A stretch of 53,076 nucleotides of DNA from Verrucomicrobiota bacterium. Its GTDB lineage: Bacteria; Verrucomicrobiota; Verrucomicrobiia; Opitutales; UBA953. The stretch is from NCBI GenBank assembly GCA_003569205.1, contig BGOK01000016.1:1-53076 (forward strand), given 5' to 3'. Of the stretch, positions 26,164 to 34,641 are shown one piece after another. Every line of letters begins with the position of its first letter. Positions within the stretch are counted from its first letter, which is position 1. The notes under the pieces were generated by a model, which had not been told where the DNA came from, made no database searches, and was given only the letters and a program-made list of their open reading frames with translations. Position numbers and translations under genes: made by a program.

Positions 26164-26188
26164 CCGATGGCGGTTCCGCCCGACGGGT

Positions 26189-26617
26189 TTAGCGGCGGAG
26201 GTTCTGGGAAATACGGGAGACGATCTGCTGGCTCTGTTCGCAGTTGCCGAAGAAGCCGTACTTAACAGTCACCTGCGTGAAGTTTTCTTTGGTCACTGGG
26301 TCTTCGACCTTGGCGACTTCAATTTTGATTTCGAGGTCACCGATGGCCCGAGCATAAACAGTCACTTCTTGGAGTTCGTTATTCACGCGCTTATCGGATT
26401 CGCCCATGCGCTTCATGGTATCGCTCTGGGAGTCGACGGCACGCTTGACGGCGTTGAAGACCACTTCAGGCGAGGCCTTATAGCGGGTGACTAAAGCGCC
26501 CGTCGCATTCGAGTACGTCGAGCTGGGCTGATCAGGGTTATCGACGCCCACGTAGGTGTTGCAGCCGGTGAAGGCGAGCGTGGCGGCGAGGAGGGCGAAG
26601 GGAACGGCGTGCTTCAT
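26189..26617 (-). CDS. lipoprotein, DUF3568-like
   Basis: 142 residues. The signal peptide ends in a lipobox, LAFTGC (C21 would be lipidated), so the protein should be anchored in the outer or inner membrane. The mature part has alternating strands and helices (VVFNAVKRAVDSQSDTMKRM, TVYARAIGDLEIKIEVAKVE, YGFFGNCEQSQQIVSRISQN). It looks like the small lipoprotein family DUF3568, whose function is unknown. I chose the ATG at 26615-26617 because it gives a proper signal peptide; an upstream start at 26641 adds residues that do not. It is a single-gene unit with its own terminator, and divergent to the dcw cluster. Confidence 0.72.
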   Translation of the reverse strand: MKHAVPFALLAATLAFTGCNTYVGVDNPDQPSSTYSNATGALVTRYKASPEVVFNAVKRAVDSQSDTMKRMGESDKRVNNELQEVTVYARAIGDLEIKIEVAKVEDPVTKENFTQVTVKYGFFGNCEQSQQIVSRISQNLRR

Positions 26618-26826
26618 GTAGAGGAGGGATGCGGTAGGCACAACGAAACACAGCGGACGCAGGTTGGCAACCGATTTCGGGACGGGCCCGTGGGGTTGAC
26701 GGCGTCGACGGTAGGTGAAAAGTAATTACAAAACGGGGGCGGCGCGGGGGGAGGGCGTGCCCGGCCAGATCAGCCCCTGGCCGGAGGGGAGGGGGTGCGA
26801 AATGACGAAAATCCTTCGTTCTTAGC

Positions 26827-26857
26827 ACTTAAGTTACTATTAATTAACTACTTAAGT
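26827..26857. promoter_or_regulatory. AT-rich near-palindrome, possible operator
   Basis: Two copies of the palindrome ACTTAAGT (26827-26834 and 26850-26857) flank the palindrome TTAATTAA (26840-26847), making a nearly symmetric 31-base element. It lies about 140 bases upstream of mraZ. A dimeric regulator site or an unwinding region is possible; nothing in the sequence identifies the binder. Confidence 0.4.
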
Positions 26858-26910
26858 AATTTAAAGACTGATTTCATTCATAAGTTAGGTACCAGCCCCT
26901 GGATCGCGCC

Positions 26911-26919
26911 TGTGGATAA
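26911..26919 (-). promoter_or_regulatory. perfect DnaA-box match upstream of mraZ
   Basis: TGTGGATAA is the exact reverse complement of the strong DnaA box TTATCCACA. It sits 26 bases before the first MraZ box. DnaA can act as a transcription factor at such sites. Binding here is inferred from the match alone. Confidence 0.5.
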
Positions 26920-26945
26920 CAAAATGGGGCATATTTCTTGACGAG

Positions 26946-26979
26946 TGGGGGAGAGTGGGGAAAAGTGGGTGAAATGGGG
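26946..26979 (+). promoter_or_regulatory. MraZ box: four TGGGN repeats
   Basis: TGGGG at 26946, TGGGG at 26956, TGGGT at 26966 and TGGGG at 26975 are separated by 5, 5 and 4 bases. This is the known MraZ operator layout (TGGGN repeats with ~10-base spacing just before mraZ), so MraZ probably represses its own dcw operon. The array ends 15 bases before the mraZ start codon. Confidence 0.9.
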
Positions 26980-26994
26980 GTGCTCCCCCAGCCC

Positions 26995-27453
26995 ATGTCT
27001 ATTGGTTCCACCTCCAGTCTCTTCACCGGCATCCATCATGGAAAATTGGATGAGAAGAATCGTGTCACGATTCCGGCGGCCTGGCGTTTCGAGAGCGCGG
27101 TGGAATCGGGATTCTTGGCGATGTTCCATCCCGCGCTCGGAGCGATTGTCGTTTTCCCGCCGGTGATGGTGAAGCGCATTTCCGACGCCGCCCAGCAGGT
27201 GACGGTCAGTGATCCCGATAAGATGAACGCGCTGAGCTTGCTCGCTTCAAACAGTATTCAGGTCGCCTGTGATAAAGCGGGCCGCATCACGCTCAACGAG
27301 CACGTGGTGAAGGAAGCCCAGCTGGGCCGCGACGTCGTCTTCAAGGGCGGCTTCACCACTTTCCAAATCCTTTCAAAAAATCCGCCGGTCGTCGACCGCA
27401 CGTCCGAGCAGACCCAAACCATCCTGCGCGCGCTCGCCGCGCTCGGACTCTGA
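26995..27453 (+). CDS. mraZ: transcriptional regulator MraZ
   Basis: 152 residues from the ATG at 26995 (MSIGSTSSLFTGIHHGKLDE). Two AbrB-like SpoVT half-domains are visible. The first carries the DNA-binding signature LDEKNRVTIPAAWR, the second KAGRITLNEHVVKEAQLG. MraZ forms a ring-shaped octamer or dodecamer that binds TGGGN repeats at its own promoter and also affects RsmH activity in some bacteria. The alternative upstream start at 26938 would translate through the MraZ boxes and is not family-like. It is the first gene of the dcw cluster, followed by 55 bases and then rsmH. Confidence 0.95.
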   Translation: MSIGSTSSLFTGIHHGKLDEKNRVTIPAAWRFESAVESGFLAMFHPALGAIVVFPPVMVKRISDAAQQVTVSDPDKMNALSLLASNSIQVACDKAGRITLNEHVVKEAQLGRDVVFKGGFTTFQILSKNPPVVDRTSEQTQTILRALAALGL

Positions 27454-27488
27454 GCTAGTATCCAAAAGTTACTTACACAACTCACACG

Positions 27489-27497
27489 TTATTCACA
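27489..27497 (+). promoter_or_regulatory. DnaA-box-like site before rsmH
   Basis: TTATTCACA fits the relaxed DnaA consensus TTATNCACA and lies 11 bases before the rsmH start. With the perfect match at 26911 it makes two sites flanking mraZ. It is weaker evidence on its own than the upstream site. Confidence 0.35.
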
Positions 27498-27508
27498 GCC
27501 CCGCCGCC

Positions 27509-28426
27509 ATGACCAACCACGTTCCCGTTCTGCTGGAGGAGTGCCTCGCGCTCCTCGCTCCGCAGGATGGCCGTGCCTACATGGATTGCACGTTCGGGGG
27601 TGGGGGGCATACGGCGGGGTTGTTAGACCGCGCGCCTGGTGCCACCGTGGTGGCACTCGACCGCGATCCCCAAGCGGGCGAACGCGCCGCGCCCTTGTTA
27701 GCCAAGTATGGCTCCCGGTTGTGTTTCCACGCCGAAAATTTCCGTGACCTTGACCGCGTTCAGGGTCGTTTTGCTGGAGTGCTGATGGACATTGGGGTGT
27801 CTTCGCATCAGCTGGACGACGCTGGACGCGGTTTCTCTTTCCGCTTCGACGCCCCGAACGACATGCGTATGGACACGCGTCGGGGCCGCACGGCGGCGGA
27901 GTTTCTTGAAGGTGCTGACCGGCGTGAGCTGGAGCAAGCCGTTCGTGATTTCGGCGAGGAGCCGCGCTGGTACCGGATCGTCAACGCCATTGAGGCCGCC
28001 CGCGGTTCGGGTCGCCTCACCCGCACAGCGTCCTTCGCTGAACTCGTGGCCGAAGCCGCCCCGCCACCCCCTGGTCCCCGCGGGCCGCACCCGGCGACCA
28101 AGACTTTCCAAGGTATCCGTATCGCCATCAATGATGAGCTCGGCGCCCTCGCCGCCGCCTTACCTAAGGCCTTCGCCAAACTCGAGCAGGGGGGCGTCTT
28201 GGCGGTTATTTCTTTCCACTCGCTCGAAGACCGGATGGTTAAGCGCTACATGAACGAGGTCGCTGGACGCCCGGTCGACCGCGACGATAATCGTCTCCAG
28301 GACGAGCGCGTCAGCCATGCCGAACTCCTGACGCGTAAGGCCGTGCAGCCGTCCGACGAGGAACAACACCGTAACCCGCGGAGCCGCTCGGCCCGCCTGC
28401 GCGCCCTGCGCCGCACCGACGCATGA
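27509..28426 (+). CDS. rsmH: 16S rRNA (cytosine(1402)-N4)-methyltransferase
   Basis: A cytoplasmic SAM-dependent methyltransferase of 305 residues (also called MraW) that modifies C1402 of 16S rRNA. It shows HVPVLLEECLALL, the SAM-binding DCTFGGGGHTAGLLDRAPGA and GVLMDIGVSSHQLDDAGRGF. The C-terminal ISFHSLEDRMVKRY and RSARLRALRR are also typical. It contains the inserted helical domain at about 110-200. The stop overlaps ftsL by four bases (ATGA), and mraZ-rsmH-ftsL-ftsI is the classical head of the dcw cluster. Confidence 0.97.
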   Translation: MTNHVPVLLEECLALLAPQDGRAYMDCTFGGGGHTAGLLDRAPGATVVALDRDPQAGERAAPLLAKYGSRLCFHAENFRDLDRVQGRFAGVLMDIGVSSHQLDDAGRGFSFRFDAPNDMRMDTRRGRTAAEFLEGADRRELEQAVRDFGEEPRWYRIVNAIEAARGSGRLTRTASFAELVAEAAPPPPGPRGPHPATKTFQGIRIAINDELGALAAALPKAFAKLEQGGVLAVISFHSLEDRMVKRYMNEVAGRPVDRDDNRLQDERVSHAELLTRKAVQPSDEEQHRNPRSRSARLRALRRTDA

Positions 28427-28809
28427 GCCCCCGCCGCTTCCTGATCGGTACCATGCTCGCGGCTTGCTTTGCCGTCGCCGCCGTCGGTGCCATCCATATT
28501 ATGAAGCTACGCCTACGTAGCGACGATGTGGGTGCCCGGATTCAGCGTCTCGAGCGCAGCATCGCCGAGTCCAAAAAGGAACTCGACGCCTTGAAGCGTG
28601 CCCGCGACCAGACGCAGGACAGCCTGCAGCTGAAGCAGATCGCCGGCGAAGACCTCAAGCCCCCGGTGCCCGAACAGGTCACTTTCATCCGCCTTACCCC
28701 CATGGTCACCGCCGTGGTCCCCCTTAACAATACTGCGAGCCCTCGTGTGACGGCTCTCAACATCGCGTTCCGTCCGACGACGGGGCAGGGAGGAAACGGA
28801 GCGCGATGA
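28423..28809 (+). CDS. ftsL: FtsL-like cell division protein
   Basis: 128 residues, bitopic. A membrane helix at about 6-26 (FLIGTMLAACFAVAAVGAIH) is followed by a predicted coiled coil at about 35-72 (ARIQRLERSIAESKKELDAL), then a short periplasmic tail. FtsL pairs with FtsB/DivIC and FtsQ to recruit and switch on FtsWI at the septum. FtsL proteins share little sequence, so the call rests on topology, size and position between rsmH and ftsI with four-base overlaps on both sides. The tail of about 55 residues after the coil is longer than in E. coli FtsL. Confidence 0.75.
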   Translation: MSPRRFLIGTMLAACFAVAAVGAIHIMKLRLRSDDVGARIQRLERSIAESKKELDALKRARDQTQDSLQLKQIAGEDLKPPVPEQVTFIRLTPMVTAVVPLNNTASPRVTALNIAFRPTTGQGGNGAR

Positions 28810-30635
28810 CCCTTCCGCACGCCAGGCGATTGCGCTTCCGTTCGCTCGCCTGGGTCGTGTCCGCTTGTTTCCTCGTTGTCGTCGGTCGCCTCGTCTGGCT
28901 CCACTGGATTGACGCCCCTAGCCTCCGGGCGGAGGCACTCCAGCGGCGTTATGTTTTCCAGGAGAAGGTTTGTCGCCGGGGGGAAATCAGGGACTCGCAG
29001 GATAACCTGCTCGCCGTGTCCGAGGATGTCTGGGACATCGGCGTTGACCCAGAGTCACTCCTGAAGGACGACCATAAGCGCGCGGTTGAGGTCGCCGCGA
29101 TTTTGCGCCTGCCGCTCTTGACGGTCAAAGCGGCTTTCAACCCCGCTCCCCGCGTGGACGATGAAGGCGTCGCCCGCCGTGTCCGCTGGGTCGTCCTCGC
29201 GCGAGAATGCGATGAGGCGACCATGAAGAAGATCCAGGAACTAAAGCTCAAGGCCGTGCGGTCCGAACTCAAGTATCGTCGAAATTACCCGAAAGGGCAG
29301 TTGGCGGCACACGTCGTTGGTTACGTTAACAAAGAGATGGTACCGTCGGTCGGTATTGAAAAGTCGCTGGACGGTTTCCTCCAGGGGCAGAAGGGTTGGA
29401 TTGAATCCGAGCGCGATGGCCGTCGTCGCGAGATTGCCAGTAACCGCTTACGCGAAGTTGCGCCCATCGACGGCAGCACGGTTGTACTCACGATCAACAG
29501 CCTCGTCCAGAATGCCTGTGAGGTCGCCTTAGAAAAGGCCGCCCACCAGTATACGCCGAAGTCGGGTATTATCATCGTCAGCGAACCAAAGACTGGCCGT
29601 ATCCTTGGTTTGGCTAATTGGCCCACGTTTGACCTGAATAAATTCTTCGACCCGAAGCTCGCGCCGATGGATAGCCAGCGCAACCGCGCGGTGTCCGATA
29701 TCTACGAGCCTGGGTCGGTCTTCAAAATCGTCTCGGTCTCGGGCGCACTCGAGGAGCGACTCATCACGCCTAACTCCGTCTACGACTGTGGGCTGTCGGC
29801 CGTGCCCTACAAAGGTCGGATGGTCTCTTTACCCGCGGATTCGCACGCCCTAGGGGCCGTCGATGTCCGACAAATCGTCCGGGAATCCTCCAACCGTGGG
29901 ACCGTGCAGATTGGGATGATTTACGCGGAGCGTCTCGGCGAAGAGCGTTTCGATAAGTTGATTCGTTCCTTCGGCTTCGGGGCGAACACGGGCCTCCTGA
30001 CGGGCGCCGAGTCGGGCGGTATGCTCATCCCGCCGTCGAAGTGGGATGGCTTAACGGTTTCCCGCGTGCCGATGGGCCACTCGGTCAGTGTGACCGCCAT
30101 GCAGATGCATTACGCAATGTCGGTTGTCGCCGCCGAGGGGCAACTGATGCAGCCACAGTTAGTTCTCCGGATTGACGACCCGAAGACGAAGCAGGTCGTG
30201 CTCAACTACCCGCCCCGCTCCAAGGGCCGTGCCATCACGGCCGACACGGCGGCGTCCATGGCGACTTTACTCCGTGCCGTCTGCGCGAAGGGTGGCACCG
30301 CCCCGATTGCGGATATTCCTGACTATGAAGTCGCCGGCAAGACGGGCACGACGCAGAAGATCATCGACGGTAAGTATTCGACTTCACACCACGTGGCTTC
30401 GTTCTCGGGCTTCTTCCCCGTCAACGACCCCAAGTTAGCGATTACCGTCATTATTGATGAGCCGCATGGTGAAGGGGTGGGTTATGGCGGCAAGGTAGCG
30501 GCCCCAATTTTCCGCGAAGTCGCCCTGGAGTGTATTAAGTGGCTCAACCTCCCAAAGGCTAACGCTGGCATCGTCGCCACGGCCGCGGGTAACCCTAACG
30601 GCACCGCGTCAACGGCCACGCTCGTCGGTCGATGA
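28806..30635 (+). CDS. ftsI: septal peptidoglycan transpeptidase (penicillin-binding protein FtsI/PBP3)
   Basis: An inner-membrane class B penicillin-binding protein of 609 residues. A single membrane anchor at about 12-32 precedes the dimerisation domain (RRGEIRDSQDNLLAVS) and the transpeptidase. The catalytic motifs are S304-V-F-K (YEPGSVFKIV), S361-S-N and K512-T-G-T (VAGKTGTTQK). It cross-links peptides in septal peptidoglycan and is the target of beta-lactams. There is no PASTA domain. The C-terminal 25 residues (Thr/Ala-rich) look disordered. The stop overlaps the murE start by four bases. Confidence 0.94.
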   Translation: MTLPHARRLRFRSLAWVVSACFLVVVGRLVWLHWIDAPSLRAEALQRRYVFQEKVCRRGEIRDSQDNLLAVSEDVWDIGVDPESLLKDDHKRAVEVAAILRLPLLTVKAAFNPAPRVDDEGVARRVRWVVLARECDEATMKKIQELKLKAVRSELKYRRNYPKGQLAAHVVGYVNKEMVPSVGIEKSLDGFLQGQKGWIESERDGRRREIASNRLREVAPIDGSTVVLTINSLVQNACEVALEKAAHQYTPKSGIIIVSEPKTGRILGLANWPTFDLNKFFDPKLAPMDSQRNRAVSDIYEPGSVFKIVSVSGALEERLITPNSVYDCGLSAVPYKGRMVSLPADSHALGAVDVRQIVRESSNRGTVQIGMIYAERLGEERFDKLIRSFGFGANTGLLTGAESGGMLIPPSKWDGLTVSRVPMGHSVSVTAMQMHYAMSVVAAEGQLMQPQLVLRIDDPKTKQVVLNYPPRSKGRAITADTAASMATLLRAVCAKGGTAPIADIPDYEVAGKTGTTQKIIDGKYSTSHHVASFSGFFPVNDPKLAITVIIDEPHGEGVGYGGKVAAPIFREVALECIKWLNLPKANAGIVATAAGNPNGTASTATLVGR

Positions 30636-32155
30636 ACCGCTCGCCTAGCCAGACCCGTTTTGACCCGATGGAACGCCCTTCTTTCCAAACCTTGCTCCAA
30701 GGCCTCCCGGTCTTGGGTCGCTCGGGCGATTGGACAGCGAAGATTACTGGGCTGGTGACCGATAGCCGCCGCATCCTGCCGGGGTCGTTATTCTTCGCTT
30801 TACCTGGCCTCCGTTCCGACGGCCACGAATACCTGGATGACGTCATCGCCCGTGGCGCGGCTGCGGTGATTTCCGCCCGTCCCGTCACCGGCCTCCCCGC
30901 GGTGGCGGCCGCGCAGGTCGCCGACCCGCGCAAGGTCCTGGCGGAAGTCGCTCGGCGTTTCCACGGCCATCCCGAAACCGCCCTGCAATTAGTTGGCGTC
31001 ACGGGGACCAATGGTAAGACGACGGTGACGTCGCTCCTGCGTCACTTGCTCCAGACCGATGGTAGCCAGTGGGGTCTGGTCGGGACGGTCCGTTACCACC
31101 TCGGTCGCCGCTCCATCCCTTCTTATAAAACGACACCGGAGTCGGCTGACCTCGCGGCCTTCTTCCGCCAGATGGCCGACGCTGAGTGCGCCGGGGCCTG
31201 CCTCGAGGTGAGTTCGCATGCGCTCCACCAAGACCGCGTGCATGGTTTCCATTTTGCCGCCGCAGCCTTCACGAACCTCACGCGCGATCACGTCGACTAC
31301 CATGGCGACCTCGCTACCTACCTGGACGCCAAGACGGTCCTCTTCGATGGTCGCAACGGTTCCGTCCCGGGGGTGAGCGTCTTTAACCTCGATGACCCCG
31401 CTAGTCATGTCCTCGCCGAGGCCTGCCGACGTCGCGGTCCCGTCCTGACTTTTGGCCTCTCTGCCGATGCCGACCTCCGCGCCACCGATGTGCGTTATAC
31501 CCTGGCGGGCACGGAATTCACCGTCGTCTGGCAAGGACGCTCCGCTAGTTTCTCTTCGCCACTCCCAGGCGACTATAACGTCTCCAACGTGCTCTGCGCT
31601 TTGGCCCTGGCCGCAGCCTTGGGGCGCGAGCCGCTGACGTTGGTATCCGCCGTGGCGTCCTTTCCTGGGGTGGCCGGCCGCATGGAACGCGTCGAGGTCG
31701 GGCAAGCTTTCCCGGTCTTCGTTGACTACGCCCATACGGACGACGCCTTACGTAATGCGCTCCGTATGCTTCGAGCCATTACGCCGGGCCGTGTCCTCTG
31801 TGTCTTCGGCTGCGGCGGGAATCGGGACCGCGGTAAGCGTCCAGCGATGACTCAGGTAGTCGCCGAGCTCGCTCATCTGGCGTGGGCGACTTCCGATAAT
31901 CCGCGGAAGGAAAGTATCGATGCCATCTTTACAGACATGCGAACTGGGTTAGGTCCCTTGCCGACCGTGGAGTTCGTTGCTGATCGCCGCGAAGCCATCG
32001 GCCGCGCCCTCGCCGCCGCCCGTCCGGGCGATTGTGTGGTTGTCACTGGGAAGGGCCACGAGTCGACCCAGGAATTCGCCGATACCGTGGTGCCCTTTGA
32101 CGACCGTCAAGTGGTCCGCGAATTACTCGACCTACGGAGGGGCAATGCGTCATGA
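30632..32155 (+). CDS. murE: UDP-MurNAc-tripeptide synthetase, meso-diaminopimelate type
   Basis: A cytoplasmic Mur ligase of 507 residues adding the third peptide residue to UDP-MurNAc-L-Ala-D-Glu. Motifs: the N-terminal uridine-binding domain (GLVTDSRRILPGSLFFAL), ATP loop GVTGTNGKTTVTSLL, YKTTPESADL, EVSSHALHQDRV, NLTRDHVDYHG and FVDYAHTDDALRNAL. The selectivity motif DNPR (TSDNPRKESID) points to meso-diaminopimelate rather than lysine. The start chosen (30632) overlaps ftsI by four bases; an internal ATG at 30668 is possible. It overlaps murF in the same way. Confidence 0.95.
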   Translation: MNRSPSQTRFDPMERPSFQTLLQGLPVLGRSGDWTAKITGLVTDSRRILPGSLFFALPGLRSDGHEYLDDVIARGAAAVISARPVTGLPAVAAAQVADPRKVLAEVARRFHGHPETALQLVGVTGTNGKTTVTSLLRHLLQTDGSQWGLVGTVRYHLGRRSIPSYKTTPESADLAAFFRQMADAECAGACLEVSSHALHQDRVHGFHFAAAAFTNLTRDHVDYHGDLATYLDAKTVLFDGRNGSVPGVSVFNLDDPASHVLAEACRRRGPVLTFGLSADADLRATDVRYTLAGTEFTVVWQGRSASFSSPLPGDYNVSNVLCALALAAALGREPLTLVSAVASFPGVAGRMERVEVGQAFPVFVDYAHTDDALRNALRMLRAITPGRVLCVFGCGGNRDRGKRPAMTQVVAELAHLAWATSDNPRKESIDAIFTDMRTGLGPLPTVEFVADRREAIGRALAAARPGDCVVVTGKGHESTQEFADTVVPFDDRQVVRELLDLRRGNAS

Positions 32156-33525
32156 CCACTGCTTTTGCGCCGACCGACCTTGCCGCCTGGGCCCGTGGGA
32201 CTTGGACGAGCTCGCCCTTGGCTCCCGTGACTGGATTCGGCACGGACACACGCGCCTTGCATGCTGGGGATACTTTTGTGGCCCTGAAGACAGCGCGTCG
32301 TGATGGCCATGATTTCTTAGTCGACGCCCGCGCCCGTGGGGCCGCTTGTGCCGTGGTGGCGCATCCGGTGGCAGATACGTTGCCCCAGTTGGTGGTCGAC
32401 GATCCGCAAACGGGTTTGCAACGCATCGCTGCAGCTTGGCGGCAACGTTTCCCGGGGCCCGTCATCGGCGTCACCGGGAGCGTCGGCAAGACTTCGACCA
32501 AGGACCTGCTGGGCGCTCTACTGGGGCCGACAGCCTTTATCACGGAAGCTAACCTCAATAATCTTTTGGGGGTTCCGTTGATGCTCTTACGGCTTCGGGC
32601 TGACCTCCATCGCTTTGCGGTCATTGAAGCGGGCATGAGCGTGCCGGGTGAACTCGGCGTCAGCGCCGCTGTCATTCAGCCCAATGTGGCCATTGTGACC
32701 GCCGTCGCGCCGGTTCACTTGGAAGGTGTCGGTTCGCTCGCGGCGGTCGCCCGGGAGAAAGCGACGTTAGTGGCGGCCCTTGCAGCGGGTGGCCGCGCGG
32801 TTTTGCCTGCTTCGCTGTTGGCTTGGCCAGAGTTCGCAGCCTTGGCCGACCGTTGCATCGCTGTGCGTTTCGCCGGCGAAGCGAATCCGCCCGTGCGTCC
32901 TGCACGTTTAGTTGAGGCGGTCCTCGGCCAATCCGAAGGTCGGCGCACTTTGAGTCTCGATGGTGAAGTCTTTTTACTGGGCCCAGTTTCCGATGGGTTA
33001 GCATGTAACGCCGCCTTGGCGGTCCTTGCCGCCCGCGAGGTTGGCGCTGATTTGACGGTCTTACGCACGGCGTTGGCCAGCTGGGCCCCACCGGTCGGGC
33101 GGGGCAGTTTACACGCTCTATCCGCACAGACCTTCTACGTGGACTGTTATAATTCCAGTCCGGTTTCGATGCTGGATGCTGCGCGTTGCTTCGATCACCT
33201 CAGCCAGGGTTCCGCGCAGCCTCGTCTCTGGGTGATTGGCGGCATGGCCGAACTCGGCGTGAATTCCGCTGCGCTTCATCATGCCTGCGGCGCCGATTTA
33301 CCTGTCCGTGCGGGTGATGCCGTGGTCACGTTCGGTGGCGATGCCGCCCAAGTCTTGGCGGGCTTACCGGTCGGCTCAGGCCTGCGCCGTGCCGCAGCCA
33401 CGCTGGCAGAGGTCCAAGCCGTTGTCTCCGCCCATGCGGGTTTCATTTTTGTCAAAGGCAGTCGCTCCTTCGCCTTAGAGCGTGCGCTGCCGACCGACCT
33501 TTCCGCTCAACTTTCGTTCCACTAG
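32152..33525 (+). CDS. murF: UDP-MurNAc-tripeptide--D-alanyl-D-alanine ligase
   Basis: A cytoplasmic Mur ligase of 457 residues that attaches D-Ala-D-Ala to finish the UDP-MurNAc pentapeptide. It shows GFGTDTRALHAGDTFVAL at the N-terminus, ATP loop GVTGSVGKTSTKDLLGALL, EANLNNLLGVPLMLL and FAVIEAGMSVPGEL. The C-terminal half has DCYNSSPVSMLDAARCF and GGMAELG. The VGKTSTK form of the loop is normal for MurF. It overlaps murE by four bases and mraY follows after three bases. Confidence 0.95.
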   Translation: MTTAFAPTDLAAWARGTWTSSPLAPVTGFGTDTRALHAGDTFVALKTARRDGHDFLVDARARGAACAVVAHPVADTLPQLVVDDPQTGLQRIAAAWRQRFPGPVIGVTGSVGKTSTKDLLGALLGPTAFITEANLNNLLGVPLMLLRLRADLHRFAVIEAGMSVPGELGVSAAVIQPNVAIVTAVAPVHLEGVGSLAAVAREKATLVAALAAGGRAVLPASLLAWPEFAALADRCIAVRFAGEANPPVRPARLVEAVLGQSEGRRTLSLDGEVFLLGPVSDGLACNAALAVLAAREVGADLTVLRTALASWAPPVGRGSLHALSAQTFYVDCYNSSPVSMLDAARCFDHLSQGSAQPRLWVIGGMAELGVNSAALHHACGADLPVRAGDAVVTFGGDAAQVLAGLPVGSGLRRAAATLAEVQAVVSAHAGFIFVKGSRSFALERALPTDLSAQLSFH

Positions 33526-33528
33526 GAC

Positions 33529-34641
33529 ATGCTTTACCTGCTCAACCAACTCGAATCTTTCTGGGGACCCTTCCGTCTCTTCGAGTATATTTCCGTCCGC
33601 GCCATTTTGGCCGGCTTCACGGCGCTGGCGTTGGGCATGCTGTTCTCGGGCCCGATTATCCGTGCGCTCAGCCGACTCCGTCAGCCAGAGCGTTCCAAGG
33701 AACTCATGGGTGACCTCGCCAAGGAAGGGGGCAAGGTCCCGACCATGGGCGGCTTACTCATCGGTGCCGCCATGATTCCTGCGGTGCTCCTCTGGGCCAA
33801 GCCCAACGTCCTCGTCCTCGCTTCGCTCTTTTGTCTTCTGGGCATGGGCCTCTTGGGCTTCGTCGATGATTGGCTGAAGGTTCGCCACGGCAGTTCGGAT
33901 GGCATCTCAGCACGCACCAAACTCGGGGGCCAAGCCATCGTCGCTTTGTTGGCCATCGGCATCGTGCTCCTCGATCCCGCCTATCGGAGTAGCCTCTGCG
34001 AGATTTGGCTGCCGATTCTGAAAGGGCCGATCTGGTCGCAGGATTCGCTCGGCTGGCCCTTCGCTGCCTGTCTGAGCGTTGCCGTGGCCTTTATTGCGCT
34101 GGTCTGCATGGGTTGCTCCAATGCCGTGAACCTTACCGACGGCTTGGATGGGCTCGCCATCGGTTGCGTTATCATCACGACGACCATCTTCGGGGCGGTT
34201 GCTTACTTGGCTGGTCGCTATGATTTCGCCAAATACCTACACATCAGCTACGTGCCGGGCGCCGGCGAACTCGCTGTATTCTGTGCCGCCTTGGTCGGCG
34301 GCAGCCTTGTCTTCCTCTGGCATAACGCGGCCCCGGCGGAAGTCTACATGGGCGACGTGGGTGCTCTCGGTATCGGCGGCGCCCTCGGTTGTGTGGCCTG
34401 TTTAATGCACCAGCCCTTCCTGCTCGCGATTGTCGGTGGCGTGTTTGTCGTCGAGGCTGTCTCGGTCATTCTGCAAGTCAGTTATTTCAAGTGGACGGGC
34501 GGCCAGCGCCTTTTCCTGATGACGCCCATCCATCATCATTTCCAGAAGAAGGGTTGGCCCGCGACCAAGGTCGTGGCGCGCTTCTGGATTCTCTCTTTCC
34601 TCTGCGGCCTACTCGGCCTGCTAACGTTGAAAATCGGATGA
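33529..34641 (+). CDS. mraY: phospho-N-acetylmuramoyl-pentapeptide transferase
   Basis: An integral membrane enzyme of 370 residues with about ten membrane segments. It transfers phospho-MurNAc-pentapeptide to undecaprenyl phosphate, forming lipid I. Hallmarks are KEGGKVPTMGGLLI, GFVDDWLKV with the metal-binding aspartates, NAVNLTDGLDGLAIG, AEVYMGDVGALGIGGALG and the HHH motif MTPIHHHFQKKGWP. Length and motif order are standard. The stop overlaps the murD start by four bases. Confidence 0.97.
   Translation: MLYLLNQLESFWGPFRLFEYISVRAILAGFTALALGMLFSGPIIRALSRLRQPERSKELMGDLAKEGGKVPTMGGLLIGAAMIPAVLLWAKPNVLVLASLFCLLGMGLLGFVDDWLKVRHGSSDGISARTKLGGQAIVALLAIGIVLLDPAYRSSLCEIWLPILKGPIWSQDSLGWPFAACLSVAVAFIALVCMGCSNAVNLTDGLDGLAIGCVIITTTIFGAVAYLAGRYDFAKYLHISYVPGAGELAVFCAALVGGSLVFLWHNAAPAEVYMGDVGALGIGGALGCVACLMHQPFLLAIVGGVFVVEAVSVILQVSYFKWTGGQRLFLMTPIHHHFQKKGWPATKVVARFWILSFLCGLLGLLTLKIG

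Larger units (their letters stand above)
26618..26994 (+). promoter_or_regulatory. control region between the lipoprotein gene and mraZ
   Basis: 377 bases without a gene. They contain an AT-rich island (26820-26890) in otherwise GC-rich DNA, with a near-palindrome at 26827-26857. Further on come a DnaA-box match (26911-26919) and the MraZ boxes (26946-26979). A repeated CAGCCCCTGG occurs near 26772 and 26893, and a small hairpin CCCCT/AGGGG occurs near 26775. The promoter of the dcw cluster must lie here, since the cluster's first gene starts at 26995. TTGACG at 26938-26943 could be a -35 element, but no convincing -10 sits at the right distance. Confidence 0.7.

Noticed and set aside
26760..26930. 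Hairpins in the mraZ control region as terminators
   Set aside because: The CCCCT/AGGGG and ACGAA/TTCGT stems are short, with no T tract, and do not follow any gene on the relevant strand.
30632..32155. An alternative start for murE at 30668
   Set aside because: It is possible, but 30632 gives the four-base overlap seen at most neighbouring junctions and was kept; motif positions do not decide.
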